A stretch of 30,592 nucleotides of DNA, taken from Candidatus Niyogibacteria bacterium CG10_big_fil_rev_8_21_14_0_10_42_19 (GTDB taxonomy: Bacteria > Patescibacteriota > Minisyncoccia > 1-14-0-10-42-19). The notes below the pieces were generated by a model. It made no database searches and was not told the DNA's origin. It saw nothing but the letters and a program-made list of their open reading frames with translations. Below, one piece after another: positions 1 through 6,269 of the stretch. The stretch is taken from assembly GCA_002774705.1 (NCBI GenBank), contig PFCN01000023.1, forward strand, positions 1-30,592. Direction: 5' to 3'. The position numbers were made by a program, and so were the translations under genes. Numbering within the stretch: the first letter of the stretch is position 1; the number at the start of each line of letters is the position of its first letter.

Positions 1-906
1 GGCTTGGCGGTCTCTTCCGGCGTTTCTGACCAGCCGAAAACCATTGATGAGATAATGAGAGGCGCGTTGAATCGGGCAAAAAATTCTTTTACAAATTGTG
101 ATATCAGTTTTGGAATTGAATCGGGGATAATGGTCGTTCCGCACACTAAAACAGGATATATGGAGATCACCGCCTGCGTTATTTATGACGGTAAAGAATT
201 TCATACGGGATTATCTTCGTCTTTTGAATGTCCAAAGCCGGTTATCCGAGTAATGTTGTCGGAAGGGCTGGATATCAATCAGGCATTTAACAAGGCCGGC
301 TTAACTACAAATAAAGATCTCGGATCCGATATTGGCGCGGTGGGTGTTTTAACGAGAGGAAGGGTCACGAGAAAAGATTACACTAAGCAAGCAATCACTA
401 TGGCTCTTATCCATTTAGAAAGTTCGTTTGTGCCGGAAAAAAGGAAAAAACTTTTAACATTATGTTTGATACACAGGCATCCGAAGATACTTTTGGGAAT
501 GAAAAAAAGAGGATTTGGAGAAGGCCGATGGAATGGTTTTGGCGGGAAGGTGCAGGCGGGTGAGACGATCGAGGAAGCCGCAAAAAGAGAAACATTTGAG
601 GAGGCCGGAATCGTTATAGATAAAATAGAAAAAACCGGAATTATTGATTTTGAATTTTTGGGCAAGCCCGAAATTTTAGAAGTTCACATTTTTAGAGGGA
701 ATGAGTTTGCGGGGGAACCCAAAGAATCGGAAGAGATGAGGCCGAATTGGTTTGAGATAAACGAAATACCTTTTAACGATATGTGGCCCGATGACCGCCA
801 TTGGTTCCCGTTATTTTTAAATAACAAAAAATTTAAAGGAAAGTTTCTATTCGACGGCGAAGACAATATAATTGAACATCAATTAGACGAGGTTTTAAAT
901 ATATAA
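1..906 (+). CDS. DUF84 (YjjX-like NTPase) - MTH1-like Nudix hydrolase fusion, 5' partial
   Basis: Predicted nucleotide-pool sanitising enzyme made of two domains. The reading frame is open to the window edge, so the true start and roughly 30-40 residues are missing; TTG at 4 is probably internal. Numbering from that TTG, residues 2-140 match the inosine/xanthosine triphosphatase family (DUF84): SGVSDQP, GALNRA, the FGIESGI stretch and DIGAVGVLTRG. Residues 150-300 resemble vertebrate MTH1 (8-oxo-dGTP diphosphatase): GMKKRGFGEGRWNGFGGKV, a full Nudix box (G181, E187, R195, E196, E199, E200, G202), then EEMRPNWF and DMWPDD (W261, D263, D264), the region that binds the oxidised base in MTH1. Known: each family hydrolyses non-canonical purine NTPs. 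Inferred: one chain clears deaminated and oxidised nucleotides. It is convergent with the sugar transferase gene downstream. No disruption is visible. Confidence 0.9.
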   Translation, partial: GLAVSSGVSDQPKTIDEIMRGALNRAKNSFTNCDISFGIESGIMVVPHTKTGYMEITACVIYDGKEFHTGLSSSFECPKPVIRVMLSEGLDINQAFNKAGLTTNKDLGSDIGAVGVLTRGRVTRKDYTKQAITMALIHLESSFVPEKRKKLLTLCLIHRHPKILLGMKKRGFGEGRWNGFGGKVQAGETIEEAAKRETFEEAGIVIDKIEKTGIIDFEFLGKPEILEVHIFRGNEFAGEPKESEEMRPNWFEINEIPFNDMWPDDRHWFPLFLNNKKFKGKFLFDGEDNIIEHQLDEVLNI

Positions 907-947
907 AAATTGATATTTATAATTTTTAATTTTAAAATTTAAAAATA

Positions 948-1604
948 TTAAAGTCCTTGTCCTTTAAGCATAAAAATAAAAGACTTTATAAGTATTTTTA
1001 TATCGTACAACAAAATGCTTATTCGTCTTTTGTCGCGACAAAAGTTTATGTAATTAATATCGAGTTGGTATTCTCCGCCAAATTTTTTTGCGTCCAGTTT
1101 GTGGATTTGTACCGGACCCGTTAGCCCGGCTTTTATGACTTTTTTGCGATAAATGCCTCGTTTGATCTCATTTTCATAATCCGGGGAGTTCCACGGGCGG
1201 GGGCCCACAAGGCTCATGTCGCCATTGAGAACGTTCCATAATTGAGGGAATTCATCAAAATAAAAACTTTTAAGCAACTTCCCGGTCCGGGTGAGATTTC
1301 CGGGGTCTTTTTCAAGCGGTTTGGTTTGGACAATTTCGCCACGGTCTCTAATCGGTTGATAGGAGGATACTTTGAATATGCGGAATTTATATAAAGTGAA
1401 GGGTTTACCTTGCGATATTCTTGTTTCTGAATACAAAATAGGGCCTGAATTTTTTTTATTTAAAAACCCCTCTAATTTAATAAGAAGAATTATAAGCAAA
1501 ATTATTGGTGACAGTATCAGTAGGATCAGGCCCGATATAAATATATCAAAAAATCTTTTTAGGGGATTTATTAGGACAAGATCATTATTATTTAATTGCG
1601 TCAT
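948..1604 (-). CDS. Bacterial sugar transferase (undecaprenyl-phosphate sugar-1-phosphate transferase type), short form
   Basis: 218 aa. One N-terminal hydrophobic segment (about residues 16-42) is followed by the catalytic domain of the bacterial sugar transferase family (PF02397): FTLYKFR, a KSFYFDEFPQLWNVLNGD stretch and SLVGPRPW. Members move a sugar-1-phosphate from a nucleotide sugar to a polyprenyl phosphate at the inner face of the membrane and so start a glycan. The canonical KFRSM is KFRIF here, and the region around LDAKKFGGEYQLD differs from the usual 'GWAQI' segment, so the donor sugar cannot be assigned. It is the third gene of a minus-strand glycan cluster and starts 104 bp after the glycosyltransferase stop, probably with its own promoter. 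No Shine-Dalgarno is visible before the ATG at 1604. Confidence 0.85.
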   Translation of the reverse strand: MTQLNNNDLVLINPLKRFFDIFISGLILLILSPIILLIILLIKLEGFLNKKNSGPILYSETRISQGKPFTLYKFRIFKVSSYQPIRDRGEIVQTKPLEKDPGNLTRTGKLLKSFYFDEFPQLWNVLNGDMSLVGPRPWNSPDYENEIKRGIYRKKVIKAGLTGPVQIHKLDAKKFGGEYQLDINYINFCRDKRRISILLYDIKILIKSFIFMLKGQGL

Positions 1605-1634
1605 TGAAGAATGGCGGAAAACGAAAGAAAATTC

Positions 1635-1671
1635 ATTATATGATTATATTACATTTGGAGGGTTTAGTGAA
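1635..1671 (-). promoter_or_regulatory. Possible promoter for the short sugar transferase
   Basis: On the minus strand two TATAAT hexamers occur at 1648-1643 and 1640-1635. The first has a weak -35 (TTCACT at 1671-1666) with a 17-nt spacer. A start from either would give a leader of roughly 25-30 nt before the ATG at 1604. The area is AT-rich, so chance matches are possible. Confidence 0.35.
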
Positions 1672-1707
1672 TATTTTTTAAAGTAAAAAATATTTATACA
1701 AGATTTT

Positions 1708-2832
1708 TTATTGTTTGTAAATTTTATTTGTCTTCTCTATCATTATTTCGAATTTGAAATTTGCTTCAACGCGGTTTTTTAAGTGATTTCCGTAATTTTC
1801 TCGGGTTTTGGTATTTTTGATAAGCTTTTCCAGGGCATTTGATATGGCTTTGGGGTCTTTCGGGGGTACAAGGAGACCCGATCTTTCATTCCGGATGATT
1901 TCGGATATCCCTCCGACATTTGTTGCCACAACCGGAATACCGGCCGAGCCCGCCTCAAGTAAAACATAAGGTAACCCTTCTTTAACAGAGCTAAGAGTAA
2001 AAATATCCAACGCTTTTAAATATTTCGGAGCATTTTCTATATGGCCGGCAAGATATATTCTGTTTTCAAGCCCCGCAATTTTAATTTCTTCCTGTATTTT
2101 TGTTCGCAGCTCGCCCTCGCCCATTATCACAAAAACCCAATCAAGGTCTTTAATCTTATTGAGCGCTTTTATTGAATATTCAAGGCCTTTGTTTTTTGTA
2201 AGCTCCGAGATTGTTCCGATCCATACGGCATCGTCGGAGGCGGTGGATCCCGTTTTTTTTCTTAAAAAATTTCGAGCGTCTTTTTTATTTTCAAAATCTA
2301 TCTCTTTTACGGCGTTGTGTATGGTTATGCATTTATCATAACCTCTCCCGATACTTTTTGCTCCGTTTTTTGTATGTTCCGATACGCATATTATCCGATG
2401 ATGAAAAAGAGAAGATAGCCACGAGGTAAATAGTATGGCTATTTTTTGAAACATCGGTCGGTCTTCTTCAAATGCCCAGCCGTGTACTGTAAAAATTATT
2501 TTTGGAACCATCATGATCCGGGCGGCAACAGCGCCTATGCCTCCAATTTTGGAGCTGTTCAGGTGTACGATGTCGGGGCGTTCCTCCGAGATAATTTTTA
2601 ATAATTTAACGAATGTTTTAATGTCTTCCACGAGAGCCACGTTTCTCGTGGTTTTGATAAGATGTGTTTTTACGCCACTCTTGCGTAATTCATCGGCCAG
2701 CGCTCCTCCGTAGCCGAGCGCAACGGAGGCCTCAAATTCATTTTTGTCGAGATTCGTTACTATATCGTAAACATAACGCTGGGCTCCGCCCCATTTTGAT
2801 TTGGTTATAATAAATAGTATTTTCTTTTTCAT
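1708..2832 (-). CDS. Glycosyltransferase family 4 (GT-B fold)
   Basis: 374 aa. The N-terminal half has the glycine-rich acceptor-side motif (ITKSKWGGAQRYV, residues 9-21) and HLNSSKIGGIGA; the C-terminal half has the nucleotide-sugar site with GTISELTKNKG, IMGEGELR and the EX7E motif (E285 to E293, within KEGLPYVLLEAGSAG). This is the retaining GT4 pattern of many capsule, O-antigen and exopolysaccharide enzymes, which add a sugar to a lipid-linked intermediate in the cytoplasm. The start lies 3 bp after the stop of the upstream polyprenyl glycosylphosphotransferase, so the two are almost certainly co-transcribed and probably act in sequence. The sugar specificity cannot be read from the sequence. 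No truncation is seen. Confidence 0.92.
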   Translation of the reverse strand: MKKKILFIITKSKWGGAQRYVYDIVTNLDKNEFEASVALGYGGALADELRKSGVKTHLIKTTRNVALVEDIKTFVKLLKIISEERPDIVHLNSSKIGGIGAVAARIMMVPKIIFTVHGWAFEEDRPMFQKIAILFTSWLSSLFHHRIICVSEHTKNGAKSIGRGYDKCITIHNAVKEIDFENKKDARNFLRKKTGSTASDDAVWIGTISELTKNKGLEYSIKALNKIKDLDWVFVIMGEGELRTKIQEEIKIAGLENRIYLAGHIENAPKYLKALDIFTLSSVKEGLPYVLLEAGSAGIPVVATNVGGISEIIRNERSGLLVPPKDPKAISNALEKLIKNTKTRENYGNHLKNRVEANFKFEIMIEKTNKIYKQ

Positions 2833-2835
2833 TTT

Positions 2836-4215
2836 TTATCTGCCGGAGAGTTTTATGGTGGTAAGCGCGGTTTTTAAAATTATAAACATATCAATAAAAA
2901 AACTACGGTGTTTTATATAGTAAAGATCATATTGCAGTTTTTCGAGGGTCTCCTCAACGGATCCCGCGTAAACCTGGTTTATTTGCGCCCATCCGGTGAC
3001 TCCGGGTTTTATCAAGTGGCGCATTGTATAATGCGGAAGTTGTTTTTCGAGCTTTTCTACGAATTCCGGCCGTTCCGGTCGCGGACCCACAATGGATAAT
3101 TCTCCTTTTAATATGTTCCAGGATTGAGGTAGCTCATCAATGTGTGTTCGGCGTAAAAAATTACCGATGCGGGTGATTCTTTTATCTTTTACCCCGGCCC
3201 ATTCCGGACTCCCGTTTTCCGCCATTCCTTTGCCGTCAAGCGCTATCATTGATCTGAATTTATATAGTGTAAAAAGTTTTCCGTTTTTGCCCATTCTTGT
3301 TTGGCGTATGAATACCGGGCCCCTGCTTTCCATTTTTATTGCGAGCGCGATGATCGGTAAAATAATGAGGGTGACCGATCCGGAGATTAAAGAGAGTATT
3401 ATGTCGGAGGTTCTTTTTATAACATCTCTCGCCGAGCTTTTTAATTGAGCGAGGTTCTCGATAAACCACATTTCGGAGATAAGGGAAACCGGAACTTTTC
3501 CGGTGATATGTTCATAGAATGAAGGGAAGTCCGCGAATGAAATACCCGACGGAAGGATTTTGTACAACATTCTGATAACCGATTCGTCTTTTTTTATTTC
3601 GCTTGAAGCCACCAAAAGTTGGGCGTCAAATTGATCAATGATCTCGGGAAGATCACCATTAAAGCGGACGACCGGAATATTATTTATTTTTATTTCCGTT
3701 TCTTCGGTCGAGACGATGCAAACCGTTTTATATCCGAATTGGGGGTTTGTTATAAGATGTTCCGCGAGTTCTATAATTTCACGGGATGTCCCGAAAAATA
3801 TGGTTTTTATTTTGAAGATTCGACTCATAAAATAAACAGCCCATGATCTCCACGCGTAGATCAGTATCGCGGTTATGAGGAGGTGGATGAAAAGATTGGT
3901 TTTTGGAGTTATGCCGAAAAATGGGATAGTGTAAAAAATTACCGCGGCAATCAAGCCCGAAGCGATGATGTTTTGAAAAATAAGATTTTGAAGATCTGCC
4001 CCGGATTTGAGAAATTTTCTTTCGTAGAGTCCGCCGATAGAAAAAACCGCTATCCATAAAATAAAGACAACGCCAAAAGGAAAAGCGTGGGCGTCCCACT
4101 GTCGCGAGAATTCAGCGGTCCCGTAGCGCAACATTAAAGCGGCGGCCAAAGCTGCGTATAGTATTAAAATATCGCCTATTATAAGGATATAAGTTAAATA
4201 CGAACTTTTTCTCAT
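2836..4215 (-). CDS. Polyprenyl glycosylphosphotransferase (WcaJ/WbaP-like), initiates glycan synthesis
   Basis: 459 aa from ATG at 4215 (an in-frame GTG lies one codon upstream at 4218). Four predicted N-terminal membrane segments (about residues 8-30, 46-63, 79-100, 107-131) lead into a cytosolic nucleotide-binding-like region (TIFFGTSREIIELAEHL, about 139-156). A re-entrant hydrophobic segment (272-296) precedes the catalytic domain: KFRSM at 320-324, the Asp-Glu pair at 361-362 in THIDELPQSWNILKGELS, and IVGPRPERPEF. This is the full-length architecture of WcaJ-type enzymes, which transfer a hexose-1-phosphate to undecaprenyl phosphate. It heads the glycan cluster. A TACAAT box lies 7 nt before the ATG, so its transcript may be leaderless. 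The donor sugar is unknown. Confidence 0.92.
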   Translation of the reverse strand: MRKSSYLTYILIIGDILILYAALAAALMLRYGTAEFSRQWDAHAFPFGVVFILWIAVFSIGGLYERKFLKSGADLQNLIFQNIIASGLIAAVIFYTIPFFGITPKTNLFIHLLITAILIYAWRSWAVYFMSRIFKIKTIFFGTSREIIELAEHLITNPQFGYKTVCIVSTEETEIKINNIPVVRFNGDLPEIIDQFDAQLLVASSEIKKDESVIRMLYKILPSGISFADFPSFYEHITGKVPVSLISEMWFIENLAQLKSSARDVIKRTSDIILSLISGSVTLIILPIIALAIKMESRGPVFIRQTRMGKNGKLFTLYKFRSMIALDGKGMAENGSPEWAGVKDKRITRIGNFLRRTHIDELPQSWNILKGELSIVGPRPERPEFVEKLEKQLPHYTMRHLIKPGVTGWAQINQVYAGSVEETLEKLQYDLYYIKHRSFFIDMFIILKTALTTIKLSGR

Positions 4216-4222
4216 CACGAAT

Positions 4223-4228
4223 ATTGTA
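4223..4228 (-). promoter_or_regulatory. -10 box (TACAAT) close to the polyprenyl glycosylphosphotransferase start
   Basis: Minus-strand TACAAT ends 7 nt before ATG 4215, placing the predicted transcription start at or next to the start codon. No convincing -35 is seen. The rest of 4229-4444 is AT-rich spacer between divergent genes and shows nothing else recognisable. Confidence 0.4.
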
Positions 4229-4444
4229 CAGTATTTTCCCGGGTTTTAAAAGTGTATTTTTATATCCATTTTTTTAATTTTGTTATTTTAAATTTTATGA
4301 ATAATGTTTAAATTTTAAATTTTTAAATTAGCTCATTACTTAAAAATTAAGATCTATTTTAGAAATTAATAAATATTTGATATTCTTCCGCTCTTGTATT
4401 AATATTCAATTTATTAATATTCATACATTTGTATGAAAAATATC

Positions 4445-5308
4445 ATGCCCGAACTTCCCGAAGTCGAAATAACAAAACAAAAATTAATAGAACAAAAGAT
4501 CAAAGGCGCCGTTGTTGAGGATTTTTGGACCGATCGTCCGCAAAATTTAAAATTGTTCTCGGATATCAAAATACAAAAAGATATCCGGGGGCGTAAAATA
4601 ATCTCAATTGAACGCAGGGGTAAGGTTCTTTTTTTGGGTCTTTCCGGACGAGACAAAAAAAATCTGGCATTTCACTTTCGCATGTCGGGCAGATTGATAC
4701 TGGCCGAAGATGTTAAAAAGTTTAAAGATACCTCCACTCGCGCTATTGTTTTTTTGAAGGGCGGGAAAAAGATATTGTTTAGGGACCCGAGAAAATTCGG
4801 GGTCATTTGGTATGGGGGTCCGGATGAACTTAAGCAAGATCCTTATTTAGGTTTTCTTGGACCGGATATGTTGGAAGTTACTTTTCGCGTTTTTTTGGAG
4901 CGGTTAAAAAAAAGAAAGGGAAAGATCAAGTCTCTTTTATTGGATCAAAAGATAGTTTCGGGGATAGGGAATATTATTGCCGATGAAGCATTATGGTATT
5001 CCAAATTACACCCGGAAACAGAAATAAAAAAAATGAGCAAAGCTCAAATTCGCAAACTTTATTCGGATATTAGGCGCGTGATCCATAACATCATTAAAGC
5101 CGGAGGCACGACTCTCCGTGATTGGGCCCATCCCGACGGGAAAGAGGGCGGTTATGAGAAAGTCCGCCGTATTTACGGCAGAGGGAAAAAAAATTGTTTT
5201 AGGTGCAAAAATCCCGTCAGCCGGGCCGTTATTGCCGGGCGAGGGACAACTTTTTGCCCAAAATGTCAGAAGATAGATAAGGTTTCAACTCCAGCCGGAG
5301 GCCGGTGA
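4445..5308 (+). CDS. mutM: Formamidopyrimidine-DNA glycosylase (Fpg/MutM)
   Basis: 287 aa. It excises 8-oxoguanine and formamidopyrimidines from DNA and nicks the abasic site. ATG 4445 is chosen over the in-frame ATG at 4433 because catalysis needs Pro directly after the initiator Met: the protein then begins MPELPEVE, with P2 as nucleophile and E3. K60 corresponds to the conserved catalytic-domain lysine; FRMSGRL (78-84) carries the loop with the Met that fills the DNA gap; the H2TH region contains SLLLDQKIVSGIGNIIADE. The C-terminal zinc finger is intact (C251, C254, C271, C274, with R266). The last nine residues (KVSTPAGGR) extend beyond the finger and are encoded by a half copy of the palindromic repeat seen at 7813. 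It complements the MTH1-like domain of the first gene. Confidence 0.97.
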   Translation: MPELPEVEITKQKLIEQKIKGAVVEDFWTDRPQNLKLFSDIKIQKDIRGRKIISIERRGKVLFLGLSGRDKKNLAFHFRMSGRLILAEDVKKFKDTSTRAIVFLKGGKKILFRDPRKFGVIWYGGPDELKQDPYLGFLGPDMLEVTFRVFLERLKKRKGKIKSLLLDQKIVSGIGNIIADEALWYSKLHPETEIKKMSKAQIRKLYSDIRRVIHNIIKAGGTTLRDWAHPDGKEGGYEKVRRIYGRGKKNCFRCKNPVSRAVIAGRGTTFCPKCQKIDKVSTPAGGR

Positions 5309-5401
5309 GCATTAGGCCCAAGAAGTAGCAAGTCTTTGGCGTAAAAATGGAACACAATTAAATAAAATTAAGAAAAGCAAAAATAAGATAATCACGCCAA
5401 A

Positions 5402-5434
5402 CAAACCAACTTAAAACCAACTCAAAACCAACTT
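5402..5434. repeat. Three 11-nt tandem repeats
   Basis: Units CAAACCAACTT, AAAACCAACTC and AAAACCAACTT follow each other without gaps. The last unit runs into the left arm of the palindrome at 5431. Confidence 0.85.
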
Positions 5435-5468
5435 ACAATCTATTTACGATCGTATATAGATTGTAAGT
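5431..5468. repeat. 38-bp near-perfect palindrome
   Basis: The 13-nt arms ACTTACAATCTAT and ATAGATTGTAAGT pair perfectly around a centre that contains the 8-bp palindrome ACGATCGT. Only one symmetric base pair is mismatched. It is not followed by a T-run, so it does not look like a terminator; a protein-binding or recombination site is possible. Confidence 0.85.
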
Positions 5469-5520
5469 ATTTAAAATCAAGTTTTTTTACCCCGCAGAAA
5501 ACGCCACGTTTAATATGATC

Positions 5521-5635
5521 CCTCGGCCGTACTGGCACGGGTTAGGCCGCTTCTGGCGGGAACCTAAAACCCCTCTCCTTTCAGCTGAAGGCTGATTCCT
5601 TGGCCGTACCGGTACGGGCTAGGTCGATTTTGGCA
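5521..5635 (+). repeat. Two diverged 38-bp direct repeats, 77 bp apart
   Basis: Copies at 5521-5558 and 5598-5635 share the pattern GGCCGTACYGGYACGGGYTA. Nearly all differences are transitions. In the second copy CCGTACCGGTACGG is a perfect 14-bp palindrome. Between them, 5581-5597 resembles the first part of the 7813 element (CAGC..AAGG.TGAT). Confidence 0.75.
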
Positions 5636-5675
5636 AAAAAAAATTATAAAAACCAATTTTTTTTAAAAGAAAAAT

Positions 5676-6245
5676 TTATTTCTTTTCAACTCTTTCCGCG
5701 TATTCTCCTGTTCCGGTGTTTACACGGATAATGTCGCCTTCGTTTATGAACATGGGTACGTTTATTTTAAGTCCGTTCTCAAGAGTGATGGTTTTTGTTC
5801 CGCCGGTAGCGGTGTCTCCTTTTATTCCTGGGGGAGCTTCTTTGACTCTATATTCTATTTTTATGGGAAGAGATATATTGATGTGTTTTTCTTTAAACGA
5901 ATAGATCGTCACCAAGATTCCTTCTTTTAAAAACTTGCCCTGTTCGCCCACAACATCTTCAGAAAGAGAAAAACGCTCTTTCGCGTCCGCGGGATGTCGG
6001 AATACATATTCATTCCGATGAGAGTAAACAAAAAGCGCTTCTTGCTTTTGCAATTCGGCTTCCACGAAAGAGTCGCTTTGGTGGAAGGTTTTTGAAACAA
6101 CTTTTCCCGATATGAGGTTTCTTATTTTTGCCTGCATGACCGGTTTTCTTTGCTGCATCCTGACGAAATTTGACTCCAAAATTTCGTACGGATCTCCGTC
6201 CAAAATGAAACCCACGCCTTTTTGCAGATCGTTATAGGAAAGCAT
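5676..6245 (-). CDS. efp: Elongation factor P with atypical tip loop
   Basis: 189 aa from ATG 6245; longer frames upstream would run into gatB. EF-P binds between the P and E sites and relieves stalling at polyproline. The three-domain family layout is clear: KOW-like N-terminal domain, central OB domain, and C-terminal domain with PGIKGDTATGGTKT and the closing INEGDIIRVNTGTGEY. The β3-β4 tip loop, which carries a modified Lys or Arg in characterised EF-Ps (PGKGQA or SGRNAA), reads RMQQRKPVMQ (29-38). Aligned without gaps, the modified position is Q32, followed by R33 and K34. It is divergent from gatB with 24 bp between starts. No promoter room exists beyond overlapping -10 boxes. Confidence 0.95.
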   Translation of the reverse strand: MLSYNDLQKGVGFILDGDPYEILESNFVRMQQRKPVMQAKIRNLISGKVVSKTFHQSDSFVEAELQKQEALFVYSHRNEYVFRHPADAKERFSLSEDVVGEQGKFLKEGILVTIYSFKEKHINISLPIKIEYRVKEAPPGIKGDTATGGTKTITLENGLKINVPMFINEGDIIRVNTGTGEYAERVEKK

Positions 6246-6250
6246 TAAAT

Positions 6251-6261
6251 TATGATATAAT
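6251..6261. promoter_or_regulatory. Overlapping divergent -10 boxes for efp and gatB
   Basis: On the plus strand TGA-TATAAT (TG at 6253-6254, hexamer 6256-6261) ends 8 nt before the gatB ATG. On the minus strand TATCAT (6257-6252) ends 6 nt before the efp ATG. The two hexamers overlap, so both predicted transcripts are leaderless and two polymerases could not bind at once. Confidence 0.5.
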
Positions 6262-6269
6262 ATTGTTGC

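Larger units (their letters stand above)
5289..5675. other. Repeat-rich non-coding island between convergent mutM and efp
   Basis: No convincing gene was found in this stretch. It contains a half copy of the palindromic element (5289-5301, running into the mutM stop), an 8-bp inverted pair TTTGGCGT/ACGCCAAA (5335-5342 and 5394-5401), three 11-nt tandem repeats (5402-5434), a 38-bp near-perfect palindrome (5431-5468), and two diverged 38-bp direct repeats (5521-5558, 5598-5635). A sequence related to the 7813 element also lies at 5540-5562. AT-rich inverted sequence near 5637-5665 could terminate efp weakly. Confidence 0.7.

Noticed and set aside
4433..4445. Upstream ATG for mutM
   Set aside because: It would bury the catalytic N-terminal proline; the protein must start at the ATG before PELPEVE.
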